Shown here: in pieces, positions 23,790 to 35,599 of the stretch
Layout: each line of letters starts with the position of its first letter
Numbering within the stretch: the first letter of the stretch is position 1
Assembly: GCA_003952965.2 (NCBI GenBank)
Contig: CM025849.1
Span: 32,895,949 to 32,959,948 of the forward strand
Direction of reading: 5' to 3'
From: Morella rubra
Taxonomy: Eukaryota > Streptophyta > Magnoliopsida > Fagales > Myricaceae
DNA: 64,000 nt
Notes under the pieces: generated by a model
What the model was told of the DNA's origin: nothing
The model's input: the letters and a program-made list of their open reading frames with translations, nothing else
Database searches by the model: none
Position numbers and translations under genes: made by a program

Positions 23790-24315
23790 TTCCAACATGA
23801 ATGGAAATAATGTTACGAGTGGAGTTCTTTCTTATATATATATATATTTTGGTGTCTCTTTTGATTTCTCCTGCATTTCTCAATTTCACAAAGACCCTTT
23901 GGTCTCAACTGAGTGGAAGTCATATCTCAGGGTTTCTGTGCGTAGAATGTCGAGCATTTATCCTCATCTGGTCTCAGTCATTCCGACACTTTTTTTCCTC
24001 GTGTTTCAGTTATGCGGGGTTAGAGGAGGCGGGAATGCTGCAGCTCAGGCATTGTTTTGGCAAGCAAAGAAAGAACTTTCCTTTGTAATAGCCTTTGAAT
24101 CAGAGATAGGAATGCAGTCATGCTGGCCAGGAGATTTGCATTTGACTTTAATATGCACTCCAAACTCTTTAAAGCTTGCATTATAACTTAAAATTAGCGG
24201 TTAATCTCTCTTCTTTTTCGCTGCCCGGCCACTAACATATATAATTATTTGCAAATGCTTAAAATGGCAGATCATGCTAGCTGGGCCAGATGATAGAGCT
24301 CCTTTAGGAACCTGA
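23790..24315 (+). pseudogene. SCAB1 fragment B: end of intron 10, exons 11 and 12
   Basis: Sequence matching SCAB1 14640-15200. The exon 11 copy (24010 to about 24152) keeps the acceptor and the GVRGGGNAAAQALFW-type coding. It has lost 4 bases in the GAGAGAGATAGG segment and 3 more near CATTATG, and its donor GT is gone. The exon 12 copy (24271-24315) is unchanged to its TGA. Exons 1-10 are absent. It cannot make SCAB1; it marks the left edge of duplication unit B, which continues through the spacer into DC1 copy 2. Confidence 0.88.
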
Positions 24316-25483
24316 CCGCGGACTCCTGAGGATCTCATTTTCTCTTGTTTTAATAGTCTAGATGTCTCACGTATCGTGTAATATAAGTTTCATTATTAGG
24401 GATGTGTTGTATAACTATGATATGGGGTTCTGCCATTTTGTTTTTTTGCTTATTTTTTATTCTTTCCAACGTTTTTCGCCCCAACATCTAGGCATATTTT
24501 TTCGTTTGTCACTATTGACATTTCCCTCTCATTCTCCCCCCATCCAAACACTTCAATCTATGTTCATCTTACGAGTAAAAGGTTACCATGTTGTCATCGA
24601 AATTTAGTTCTACATGAATGGTTTTCTTTGATTATCCGTATAATGCAATTTCCTAGCCATGGAGAATTTGATTCCTTAATGTAATGTTTGGCAAGAAAAA
24701 TTTTAAGAATTTTGAGTTTGTAAAGAAAATTTTTGAGTTTGGCTTTTTATGGGGTTTGTAAAAAAATTAGTGAAAAAGTTGAAGAATGTTGATTGATTGT
24801 AGAATGATTTTCATTAGAGTTTGTTAAAAATAAGAGGGAAGATTTGATGGATTTTTTTAATGAAAATTTAATAGATTTTGTAAAAACTAAAAAAACGTTT
24901 TTTTTAAGGAAAATGTTGGAATTTGTGCAAAATTTTCTTAAAAATAAGAAAATATTTCATATCTAAACATAAGTGTGTAAGCTTTGCTTCTCATAGCTTA
25001 TTATTGTGTATGCTTAGAATTATAATTATCTGTTATTTAAATCTTAAACATAGGAAAGTGAAAGAATCAATTAAAAGGTAATCAAATGAATATTAAAAAT
25101 CCTAATAATTAGTGGTCATCAACCTTAGGATTATTAAACTCAATAACACGTCTTTTTTTTTTTTTTTTTCCGATTATTAAACTTTGGTTTCAACAAGTCA
25201 GGTAAACTCAATCTAATGATGGGAATATGTTAAGATGTAAAACAAAAATTTCTAAAACAAATGACAAGGCATCACAATAATAAACTAAAGACAATTTAGA
25301 AGACATAGAAACAACATTAAATATAAAAAGAAAACAAAAATAGATAACTCAAGAATATGGAAACTTTCATTTTCTTACATTAAATAAGGTTCTTTCTCAA
25401 ATTCATAGCAAGTAGATATGCAAGATACTTACCTGGTTCTCTCTGATCATCTTTGCTAAGCAAGACCTAATTGCTATGAATTA

Positions 25484-27056
25484 CAAGTATGCCACTCCAA
25501 TAGTGGCTTTGCATTGGTCACATTCTAAGAAACAATCCTCAGAAAGTACGCCGCATGACTTACATGGAGGGGAGTACTTAGCCTTTCGAACATAAGTGAG
25601 AGGGTGCTCATGGAAATATTTATACATGTAAGTGCTCCCCCACTTAATGTATGGTAATCTCCCAAGAACGCATTGGGTATGTGCATCAAAATCGCATTCT
25701 GCACAGTAGTAGAACCAGTGCTTCGGGTTTCTCTCTTTTTCGCAAAGTACACAAAAGTATTCCTCGGAATCATCCTCGACAGCATAGGTAAGTTTGAGGG
25801 GATGTTTATCATACTTGTGCTTAATCATGAGAGGAAGAGTCGCACATTTAAAACACGTGGCAAAATTGCATTCAGTACATACAAATACTCTGCCTCTGCC
25901 CAGGCGGCAACCATTGCATATTTCCTGGAAGATATAGCAAGGTAGAGGGAATGCTGATGACCTTCATGCTTAAGTTTCTGGAATTGTACAACACTGAACG
26001 TCAAGATTGAAGCAGCCACAGTCCTCACATTCGTAGCTGAAGCCAGGACGATGTTGACACAAGCATGACAACGGAAGGCGCACTGATCCCTTGAGAAGAG
26101 GGTGAGCTGGTGTGGATGAAGTGGGTGTCGTTTCTTTGTAGGCAATTTAGCACATTTGTCATGAAGAAAGAAACTGCATTGCTCACAACTGTAAAAAGGG
26201 CCTGAGATTAATAGCCTACATCCTTCACACAGCTTCTCATCCTTGAGTTCTTCACAATTGAGGACTAGGTTATGTTGATGACTGAAATGTTTGATCTCCC
26301 CAGCTTCTTCATCCCCTTTTAGGTTGATCTCCTCAACCCTGACTCAGCTTCTTTGCCCTCCTTTAGGGGTCCATCAAAAACGTAAACTTCGTATGTGCAA
26401 ACCGTATGGGCCACGTAATCACATTCTTGACAATAATAAGCCGCATAGTTTGGGTTGATCTTCTTATAGCAGAGTCTGCAGAATACGTTGTCAGCTGGAA
26501 GCTCCTTCACTTGACGAAGTGAATAAGTGTGAGCAAGAGAATGGTTATGTGCTGCAATTTCGATGGTGCTTGGAAATTTCGCACATTTGGTGTGAACCAT
26601 GAATTGACAGATGCTACATAGGCTGGCATGTCTTTGCATTCCTCACCACAGGCCTCACAAGTGAATTGGATCTGCTTGAAAATAGTGATGAACACATGCT
26701 GATGACTATGGCTAGCATTAATTAGCCACTGAGAAGCACATTTGATGTCAAGGTCAAAGTCGCAGCTTTTGCAATTGTAAAAGAAACAATTTCTGCAATT
26801 CTTATCGCAGGCATTACAATATACAGTCCATGGGTTTTTTAAGAGAGAGTGTGTGGTTTGGGTGGAAGGGATGTTGAATCTCCATGGGCAGTTCAGTGCA
26901 GGACTTATGAAGAAGGAAGTTACAATCATAGCATTTATAGCCAGGACCCAATACTGACTCCTCGCACCCGGAACAAATAACTCCCTTCTCGCCATCAGTT
27001 TCCACCACTTCTGTCTGGATCAAGGGATGCCTGTGGCTGAAATGTTCAATCTCCAT
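25484..27056 (-). pseudogene. DC1-domain protein, copy 2, frameshifted
   Basis: Starts at the methionine of MEIEHFSHRHPLIQ (27056) and reads modules CSGCEESVLGPGYKCYDC, then CNACDKNCRNC. The frame shifts near 26815, again near 26630 (CKDMPAYV against CKDMxSLCS), in the acidic linker near 26332, and in the CHACxxxRPGF module near 26055. A last intact stretch runs from about 25828 (MIKHKYDKHPLKLTYAVEDD) to the C-terminus near 25484. Organisation and length follow copy 1. It belongs to duplication unit B with SCAB1 fragment B convergent to it. Confidence 0.87.
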
Positions 27057-27835
27057 CTCTTTCAAATCTCTGCGTCTCTCTCTCTTAGACAATCACGAAC
27101 ACAACCGTGGTTAGTACCCACACAAGTACAGATGGGAAGCTTCTTGTAAGATCTATGAACCTCAAAAAAAGGAAAAAGGAAGATATGGAAGAAACGGAGT
27201 TGGAGATGTCGCTAACCTCAAGATCTATTACGACTCTGTGGAGAACCCTTCTGAAAGGATCCTGCAATTCAAAGAAATAAGCAGTTAATGAACTATTCCA
27301 CAAAGCAGAGAGATCATGTTACAGAGCAGCTACAAACCAAGAAGAAGAATAAGAAGCAGCAATATCACATCAGAATTTGATAAGTTCAAGTCAGATATGA
27401 AAACAGTAGGATGATCTTTACCTTATTCCATATGAAATTCACCTCTAGATGGAGATTGTTCCGCTTTATCTTGTTTTCTTCCAAAAACATGTATACCCCA
27501 AGAGGAAAAGCAAAAGCAAAAGGAAGAGACACATTGACCGCAGTCAATGAAAAAAAAAGAAAAGAAAAGGAAACATTGGTCACAAGATATCAGACTCAGA
27601 CTAGTCCTTTCTATCTAATTTTCAACTGGGGAAAAAACCAAAAAAAAAAAACAGAAGAAGTACAACTCAAAATGAGGACTTCTAAGAATCACAGATAAAC
27701 ATGTTCCTCCACTACTCTTAGTGTAGGTAATCATTTCTAAAATTTTCAATTAAAAAAAAAAACAAAAAAAAAAAACAGACGTATTAAAACTACATTGTGA
27801 AAAAATGTAGTTCTGAGGAGCAATAATCTATTTAA
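27057..27835. other. 5' flank of DC1 copy 2
   Basis: Paralogous to 18033-18460 and 37178-37990. It contains A-rich runs (27640-27660, 27750-27778) and no coding sequence. The same flank also lies beside copies 4 and 5, so the duplicated segment extends well past the DC1 start. Confidence 0.5.
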
Positions 27836-27839
27836 GAAT

Positions 27840-28030
27840 TATAATGTCTCTACAATTCTCTCAAAAGAGGGCATAATTGTAGCGGTAATGATGCGTTTCA
27901 GAGGGCCGAAGATTCAGGGAATAATCAGCAGGGTGTGGATAAGAAGCAGAATAAATTACATCCATGTGCTGCACTTTCAAGTTCAGAATGGAGCAAAACA
28001 AGTCTTTTTGTATCGCCTAGTGTGAATGCT
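27840..28030 (+). pseudogene. ATL RING-H2 gene, C-terminal fragment (first copy)
   Basis: Matches the C-terminal coding tail of the ATL fragment at 38590-38765 (ctctcaaaagagggcat, gataagaagcagaataaatt, tttttgtatcgcctag). The RING domain itself is absent. It lies immediately upstream (on the chromosome) of the LTR-like repeat at 28.2 kb. Confidence 0.7.
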
Positions 28031-28164
28031 GGACAAAACCGAAGCCTGAAAAGACAAGGTTGTCAATTCTATTTGCAGCTACTTTGTCATTGTTGGTGTC
28101 GTTTGGTTTGCTTGGTTATCATTTCCACAGTTGCAAAATTAAAGGAGAAATTTTTAGTCATCAT

Positions 28165-28467
28165 TGTTAACAATCGAAGCTCAGAATTGTAAAGAGAGAA
28201 AGAAGAGAGGAGAGAGTTCTTTCGAGAAATCTTCTTGGGCTATTCTCATTCATCCAAAACGTAAGTTACAATCATGTAAACTCTCGTATATATAACAGAA
28301 CAAGTTAAACTAATTAATGCGTAACTAAGCTAACTAACTTGCCACGTCAGTGACACTCTTATAACGGTATTTGTACAACTTAAACTAAGAAGAGAAAACT
28401 GTTATTACAGAGAGCTGCATATTTCATCAGCAGCTAGAGAGCAACTGCGTATTTCATCACAGTCACA
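28165..28467. repeat. LTR-like repeat, copy 1
   Basis: About 300 bases beginning TGTTAACAATCGAAGC and ending TATTTCATCA, so TG...CA ends. It shares aagttacaatcatgtaaact, ctaattaatgcgtaacta and cttgccacgtcagtgaca with 44626-44922. No internal retrotransposon sequence is next to either copy, so they could be solo LTRs. No clear 5-bp target duplication was found, so the class is tentative. Confidence 0.4.
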
Positions 28468-29269
28468 AATTAATTACTCACAATTTCAATTACAGATATG
28501 CTCCTTAACAAATTACCACTAAGAATCTTTCAGTTTCATTTCTTCTCAATTTCCAATCCCTGTGAACTTCATAATCTGAAAGTAAAATTGGAAGGCTTCA
28601 CGAAGCAAAGACTTCTGAAAATCATAACCATTTCCAAAATTCAAAATCTGTTTTATGTTGCTTTTTACTTCTTGTTTTCTTTTTCTTTGCTTGATTCTTT
28701 TGTCATTAGGCTGTAATTAGAATTTCAAAGAATTCTAGAAAAAGAATTGTAAACAATTGTTTAAACAATTTTGTGACAGACGGGGAGGAGAAAGGAGAAG
28801 TTGTCAGGTTTCCATTGGGCGAACCCTCGTTATCAGTCGAACTTCAACAATGTCAAATTTAAGAAAAAGAATCCACTTTTGATGAAGTCAGGTATCTTTT
28901 CAGGAATCGGAACAAGACCACTTTGTTCCAGAAGGTAATTAAAACTTGTACTCATCTCTTTCCCTTAATTTTGGTGCTGCTATCTTTAGCTACTCCTTTT
29001 TCTTTTAAATCATGCCTCTGGAAATATATTGAATGGCTTTGGTGTCATGAGTTCAGCGTTAGCGAAAGTAAGGTGGGGGAGGGGTTCGACTCCGAGATTT
29101 CTGGGCAGCTTGAAAATTAAGAACTAAGGTAGAGATTTCAGGTGGTTAATTGGTGGCCACAGGTTAGAAATGGGTGTTAGCAGTTCCTAAAGGTGCAAAC
29201 GAAGAAGTCTTTGTTTTTTGGTTTATGGGAAGTGTTAAGAGAGCGACACTTGATTTTATCTGCGACTTG

Positions 29270-30345
29270 ATATAGGGAAGGCCTTTGACTTGAAGAAAGG
29301 TTGTAAGAGTAGAAATGAGTGGAGACTCACTTGAAGATGCATGCAACAGCAGATATACATGCTTGCTTCAGTGAATGTCATGCTAAATTTTTTTAACTTG
29401 TTAAGAATGATGTTGAGAAGACGGTTAATAGTGGCAGATGGACTTGTTTGGAAGATGATAGTGCTTGAGAAGCAGAGTTTGTGAGAGGAAAAGGTATTTA
29501 GGGTGGGACAAGATTGATTACACACTCTTGTTTATGGGTCCTGTTTATGAATCGTTTAGGTTTGCTTCTAAAAACAAGCTTGGTCTTGATTACACATATG
29601 ACATGTGGGACTCTAGGATTGACAGTGTAAAAGTGGGATCTATCAACATGAAAGGTTGATGGAAACATAAGGAATTTTTATTCGGTAGTGCACAAAAACT
29701 GGTTGATTGGTGAGACAAAAGTGACACCACTTCATTGCTTGGCGCATTCATTGAATCTGATGGGACCTCTGAGCTCCAAAATGCCTAATATTTTTTTGGA
29801 TTTTGTAGTTGAACTTAGATCAACAGTATATAGCGGTAGCTTGAGCTCTCACAAGGAGCTGTCATGTCTTTCTTTCTAGGTGCTAGAGCTCAATTTTGCT
29901 TAATCAGGCCTCCAGCTGTGTTACTTCCATTAAGGACGTAGAAACTTCATGTGAAAAGAACAAATAAGAAAATATCTTGCAGATCCTGAGGAGCAAAGAA
30001 AGTTTAAGAGTGGGAAAGTTTTTGGCAGCTTTGGAAGAGTGTCAAAATCATGATCCCTTTCTTGATAGAGGAACTTAGATCCACAGAGGCGGTGGATATC
30101 TCCATAGCTCTTCTGTGCTCAAACAAAGTTAGCCGCGAAGCTGCTTGGACAACCTTGTTCCTATGTTGCAGTGAGAGGAATTGGAGGACGTGTTTGTTTA
30201 TATGCTCTACTAATAGGGACTAGATAAATTCACTATGTGCTGAAGATTTAATATTTGTGCACCCAATATTCGTCTTTTGTCAGAAACAAGTCCACAATAC
30301 GTGCAAGGAGATACTGTTTGCTTTTGAACTTTTGAGTGAACTATG
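29270..30345 (+). pseudogene. hAT-family (DUF659-type) transposase remnant, copy 1
   Basis: Translating across frameshifts gives, in order, LKKGCKSRNEWRLT (about 29290), an EAEFVRGK then LGWDKIDYTLLFMGPVYES segment (29470-29560), LGLDYTYDMWDSRID (29580), a TPLHCLAHSLN segment (29730), then C-terminal pieces CSERNWRTCLFICSTN (30170) and AEDLIFVHP followed by RLLSETSPQYVQGDT in another frame (30240-30325). This is the order of the second half of plant DUF659/hAT transposases, ending at the hAT dimerisation region. Stops and shifts are frequent. The block recurs at 46630-47700 and 63550-64000. Confidence 0.75.
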
Positions 30346-30423
30346 ACCAATGGCAATCCTCAATCCATTTGTTCATCTAGGGCTAGTAAATTCTGTCTCA
30401 ACTGTGCTGAAGATGCTTCATTG

Positions 30424-31130
30424 CTGGTTTGGGAAGCTATGCGGAGGCACTTGTGTGGAGAATGTTGAATTCAATGTATGTTATTCTAACCCTTTGCAAA
30501 ACTTCAGAAACTAAATGTATGCCAGCTTCAATGTGTTACACTAAGTCCAGATTTACGTGTTTGATGTTCAGATGACATCCTGAGTGATTAGTCAATAGGG
30601 TCATAGATGTGGATATTTCATTCTTGCCAACCTCGTTCCAGCATGCAGATACTTCTCAGGTGTGCATTGCAATGGGCCGCACTTGGCTGACATCTTGATT
30701 GGAAATGCCTTTGTTGCACCTCTTTGCAATCGAGAATGCTAGTAATTGCGTGAATCTGATAAGCTATGTGGATTTTGTAGTTGAACTTAGATCAACAGTA
30801 TATTTTGAGCTCTGAGCTGTCAGCTAGGTGCTAGAGCTCAATTTTGCTTAATCAACTGTGAAGGACACTTCATGTGAAAAGAAAAATAAGAAAATATCTT
30901 GCAGCTGAGGAGCAAAGAAATTGGAAAGTTTTTGGCAGCTTTGGAAGAGTGTCAAAATCATGATTTCACATTGATGGTTATCTTGGGCCCCACGGGACTT
31001 TGTACTTTGTTATGCAAGGTTAGTGACAACAAGCTGGGCAATTTTTGTTGGTTGAGTTACGTCCTTGCCGTGCAAGACTGAATTCTCTAATTGGATGTAT
31101 GCCAGCTTCTCCCTGTCCAGCACTGGTGTG
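30424..31130 (+). pseudogene. Shredded mosaic: SCAB1 exon 9 copy mixed with intron-9 and hAT pieces
   Basis: 30424-30475 is a SCAB1 exon 9 copy (ggtttgggaagctatgcgg ... gaattcaat, then the donor), with 6-7 bases lost after GTGTGGAGA. After it come short blocks that match SCAB1 intron 9 (atgtatgccagcttcaatg) and, at 30770-30965, a second, gapped copy of the hAT block 29800-30055 (gttgaacttagatcaacag, ggcagctttggaagagtg). Blocks are tens of bases long with deletions between them. No reading frame survives. Confidence 0.6.
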
Positions 31131-31990
31131 CATTGTTAGTCATGGGTAAAGGTCAGACTGGGCTGACATCCATTGGTTGAGTCGTGATTAGTCAATTTCT
31201 GCCTAGTCTGAACTCAGGTCTACATCAGCGCCCCGTAGATGTAGCAAGATACTTCTTTTGAAAGCAAAAACAAAAATTCGCATAAGAAAATAAGATGCCA
31301 GGTGGCCCAGGTCACATAAAGCAGGTTGGAGGGTTGCCCAAGGGCTAAGTGACTCAAAAGACTATAAGTTCTTGGAATGAGCATGCAGAAATCAACAATA
31401 GTACTTCTGAGACCCTGTTATAATAGGAAAGGGGAAAGAGGATCCCCTGTCGATACATTCAATAATAAGTAAAATGAAGGCCTTGTTGAGCCTACACCTC
31501 GTGAGCCAAAGTTTGTTGAAAGGTGCATTTTTTTTCATTTTTCATTTTTTAGATTTTTTTTTTTGGGTAAGTTATTTTTTATTTTTATTTTTTTGAAAGT
31601 AGCTATCCATTGTTACCTTTCCTATGAAAAAAAACTTTTAAATTATCGGTTCTTATTTTGAACAAAAAACAATTTATATTCGACAGGTTCTGATAGTTTT
31701 GGTGTCTACAATTTACTAATATGTAAGTTGTGATAATGAATTAGTCCTGCATGTTTGCGAACGGTTTGTACCTCAAGAAAGAGGGTAGGAGCAAGAGCAA
31801 GTTGAGATCTACGTGTCCAATCATGCTCTTCTCTAGTGTTATCGGAAGACCTCTTAGTAAGGCAACTTTGGTTTATGCCGGTGCAAGTTGAGATGTACCT
31901 GCCAATCATCCTATATTTTATCCAGAGAACTCATAGTAAACCAGGTGTTGCCTTTTTGTGATGACAAGGAGGAATTGGGAAAGCTATTTT
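31130..31990 (+). pseudogene. SCAB1 fragment C: intron 9 segment
   Basis: Matches SCAB1 11670-12365 and the TRIM-free continuation at 13361-13460 (tgatgacaaggaggaattgg). It lacks the TRIM, so it preserves the empty site: gcaagttgagatgtacctgc near 31885. At about 32005 it jumps directly into the SCAB1-DC1 spacer (gagtttgactttttattggg), skipping exons 10-12. Confidence 0.75.
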
Positions 31991-32714
31991 GTGTGGTGTC
32001 AGAGGAGAATATTTTTGAGTTTGACTTTTTATTGGGGGTTTGTAAAAAAATTGGTGAAAAAATTAAAGAATATTTAATTGTAAAATGATTTTCATTAGAG
32101 TTTGTTAAAAAATAAGAAGAAAAAGTAGATGAATTTTTTAATAAAAATTAATAGATTTTGTTTAAAAATATGTAGTATTTTTTTTTGAAAGAAAATGTTG
32201 GAATTTGTGCAAAATTTTCTTAAAAAATAAGAAAATATTTCATATCTAAACATCACCGAATGTGTGTAAGCTTTGCTTCTTATAGCTTATTATATTTGTG
32301 CAATCACATGCTTAGAATTATAATTATCTATTATTTAAAGTCCTCATAGACATCGGAAAGTGAACGAATCAATTAAAAGGTAATCAAATGAATATTAAAA
32401 ATCCTAATAATTTAGTGGTCATCAACCTTAGGATTATTAAACTCAATAATACATCTTTTTTTTTTATTCTATTATTAAACTTTAGTTTCGACAACAAGTC
32501 AGGTAAATTCAATCCTAATGATGGGAATATGTTAAGATGTAAAATAAAAATTTTCTAAAAAAAATGACAAACTAAAGTCATTTTAGAAGACGCGGAAATG
32601 ACATTAATATATAAAAAATAAACAAAAATAGATAACTCAAGAATATGGAAACTTTCATTTTCTTACATTAAATAAGGTTCTTTCTCAAATCCATAGCAAG
32701 TAGAGATGCAAGAC

Positions 32715-33683
32715 CTATTTGCTATGGATATGCCACTTCCAAATAGTGGCTTTGCATTGGTCACATTCTAAGTAACAATCCTCAGAAAGTACGCCGCATG
32801 ACTCACATGGAGGATGGTACTTAGCCTTTCGAACATAAGTGAGAGGGTGCTCATGGTAAAGTTTATCTTTATACATGTAAGTGCTTCCCCACTTGGTGAA
32901 TGGCAATTCCCCGCGAACGCATTCGGTATGTGCATCAAAATCGCATTTTGCACAGTAGTAGAACCAGTGCTTCGGGTTTCTCTTTTTTCGCAAAGTACAC
33001 AAAAGTATTCCTCAGAATCATCCTCGACAGCATAGGTAAGTTTGAGGGGATGTTTATCATACTTGTGCTTAATCATGAGCGGAAGAGTCGCACATGTAAA
33101 ACACATGGCAAAATTGCATTCAGTACATACAAGTGCTTTGCCGATCCGGCAGTCGCAACCATTGCATATTTCCGTGGAAGATATAGCAAGGAAGAGGGAA
33201 TGCTGATGACCTTCATGCTTAAAATCAGTTTCTGGAAGTGTACAACACTGAACGTCAAGATTGAAGGAGCCACAGTCCTCACATTCGTAGCTGAAGCCAG
33301 GACGATCATGATAACAAGCATGACAACGGAAGGCGCAGTGATCCCTTGAGAAAAGGGTAAGCCGGTGGGGATGAAGTGGGTGTTTTTTCTTGGGAGGCAA
33401 TTTAGCACATCTGTCATGAAGAAAGAAACTGCATTGCTCACAACTGTAAAAAGGGCCTGAGATTAATAGCGTACATCCTTCACACAGCTTCTCATCCGTG
33501 AGTTCTTCACAATTGAGGACTGGGTTATGTTGATGACTGAAATGTTTGATCTCCCCACCAGCTTCTTCATCCCTTTTTAGGTTGATCTCCTCCAACCCTG
33601 ACTCAGCTTCTTCATGCCCTTTTAGGTTGATCTCCTCGAAACCTGACTCAGCTTCTTCATCTTCTTTTAGGGGTCCATCTTGA
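32715..33683 (-). pseudogene. DC1-domain protein, copy 3, C-terminal half, broken by gap
   Basis: Reads in one frame from the gap edge through the acidic linker, HFSHQHNPVLNCEELTD, CSFFLHDRCAKLPPKKK and CNGCDCRIGKALVCTEC to CVLCEK, which is longer than most copies keep. One base is then lost in a T-run near 32987, and the C-terminal module (KRNPKHWFYYCAKC to the stop at 32715) continues in the next frame. The linker is tandemly duplicated (33580-33670: two GLEEINLK/GFEEINLK units with EEAES). The N-terminal half falls in the assembly gap. Confidence 0.85.
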
Positions 33684-34457
33684 NNNNNNNNNNNNNNNNN
33701 NNNNNNNNNNNNNNNNNNNNNNNNNNNNNNNNNNNNNNNNNNNNNNNNNNNNNNNNNNNNNNNNNNNNNNNNNNNNNNNNNNNNNNNNNNNNNNNNNNNN
33801 NNNNNNNNNNNNNNNNNNNNNNNNNNNNNNNNNNNNNNNNNNNNNNNNNNNNNNNNNNNNNNNNNNNNNNNNNNNNNNNNNNNNNNNNNNNNNNNNNNNN
33901 NNNNNNNNNNNNNNNNNNNNNNNNNNNNNNNNNNNNNNNNNNNNNNNNNNNNNNNNNNNNNNNNNNNNNNNNNNNNNNNNNNNNNNNNNNNNNNNNNNNN
34001 NNNNNNNNNNNNNNNNNNNNNNNNNNNNNNNNNNNNNNNNNNNNNNNNNNNNNNNNNNNNNNNNNNNNNNNNNNNNNNNNNNNNNNNNNNNNNNNNNNNN
34101 NNNNNNNNNNNNNNNNNNNNNNNNNNNNNNNNNNNNNNNNNNNNNNNNNNNNNNNNNNNNNNNNNNNNNNNNNNNNNNNNNNNNNNNNNNNNNNNNNNNN
34201 NNNNNNNNNNNNNNNNNNNNNNNNNNNNNNNNNNNNNNNNNNNNNNNNNNNNNNNNNNNNNNNNNNNNNNNNNNNNNNNNNNNNNNNNNNNNNNNNNNNN
34301 NNNNNNNNNNNNNNNNNNNNNNNNNNNNNNNNNNNNNNNNNNNNNNNNNNNNNNNNNNNNNNNNNNNNNNNNNNNNNNNNNNNNNNNNNNNNNNNNNNNN
34401 NNNNNNNNNNNNNNNNNNNNNNNNNNNNNNNNNNNNNNNNNNNNNNNNNNNNNNNNN
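33684..34457. other. Assembly gap (774 N)
   Basis: A run of N with no readable bases. It lies inside DC1 copy 3, between two segments (units C and D) that are almost identical elsewhere, so a collapsed or mis-joined repeat is possible. Bases 34458-34535 right of the gap match nothing else in the window. Confidence 0.99.
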
Positions 34458-34539
34458 GATCTTCCTGGGAACCTTCACTTCCATTGCAGTGCTCACCGCC
34501 AGGGCTCCAGTTGGCGTTTGAGATAACAAGGCAATCTGA

Positions 34540-34865
34540 TATTTGACAGGTTCTGATAGTTTTGGTGTCTACAATTTACTTATTATGTAAGTTGTGATAA
34601 TGAATTAGTCCTGTATGTTTGCAAATGGTTTGTACCTCAAGAAAGAGGGTAGGAGCAAAGCAAGTTGAGATCTACATGTCCAATCATGCTCTTCTCCAGT
34701 GTTCTAGGAAGACCTCTTAGTAAGGCAACTTTGGTTTATGCCGTGCAGTTGAGATGTACCTGCCAATCATCCTATTTTTATCCAGAGAACTCATAGTAAA
34801 CCAGGTGTTGCCTTTTTGTGATGACAAGGAGGAATTGGGAAAGCTATTTTGTGTGGTGTCAGAGG
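34540..34865 (+). pseudogene. SCAB1 fragment D: short intron 9 segment
   Basis: Begins at tttgacaggttctgatag and runs through the empty TRIM site (gcagttgagatgtacctgc, 34745) to tgtgtggtgtcagaggag. It then jumps into the SCAB1-DC1 spacer at exactly the same junction as fragment C. Exons are absent. Confidence 0.75.
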
Positions 34866-35595
34866 AGAATATTTTTTTTGAGTTTGACTTTTTATTGGGG
34901 GGTTTGTAAAAAAATTGGTGAAAAAATTGAAGAATGTTTAATTGTAGAATGATTTTCATTAGAGTTTGTTAAAAAATAAGAAGAAAAAGTGATGGAATTT
35001 TTTTAATAAAAAATTAATAGATTTTGTTAAAAATATGTAGTTTTTTTTTTGAAAGAAAATGTTGGAATTTGTGCAAAATTTTCTTAAAAAATAAGAAAAT
35101 ATTTCATATCTAAACATCACCGAATGTGTGTAAGCTTTGCTTCTTATAGCTTATTATATTTGTGCAATCACATGCTTAGAATTATAATTATCTGTTATTT
35201 AAAGCCCTCATAGACATCGGAAAGTGAAAGAATCAATTAAAAGTAATCAAATGAATATTAAAAATCCTAACAATTAGTGGTCATGAACCTTAGGATTATT
35301 AAACTCAATAATACGTCTTTTTTTTATTCCATTATTAAACTTTGGTTTCGACAACAAGTCAGGTAAATTCAATCCTAATGATTGGAATATGTTAAGATGC
35401 AAAATAAAAATTTTCTAAAACAAATGACAAACTAAAGATATTTTAGAAGACGCGGAAACAACATTAATATATAAAAAATAAACAAAAATAGATAACTCAA
35501 GAATATGGAAACTTTCATTTTCTTACATTAAATAAGGTTCTTTCTCAAATTCATAGCAAGTAGATATGCAAGACCTATTTGCTATGAATACCACT
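34866..35595. repeat. SCAB1-DC1 spacer, unit D copy
   Basis: Nearly identical to 32005-32720 and clearly related to 15780-16450. No coding sequence. Confidence 0.65.
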
Positions 35596-35599
35596 TCCA

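Noticed and set aside
29040..29100. B-box-like GGTTCGACTCC suggesting a tRNA or SINE
   Set aside because: No convincing A-box at the right distance, no cloverleaf, and the segment belongs to the duplicated block next to the hAT remnant.
33657..34546. Long open frames across the gap on both strands
   Set aside because: They consist of N translated as unknown residues and have no support.
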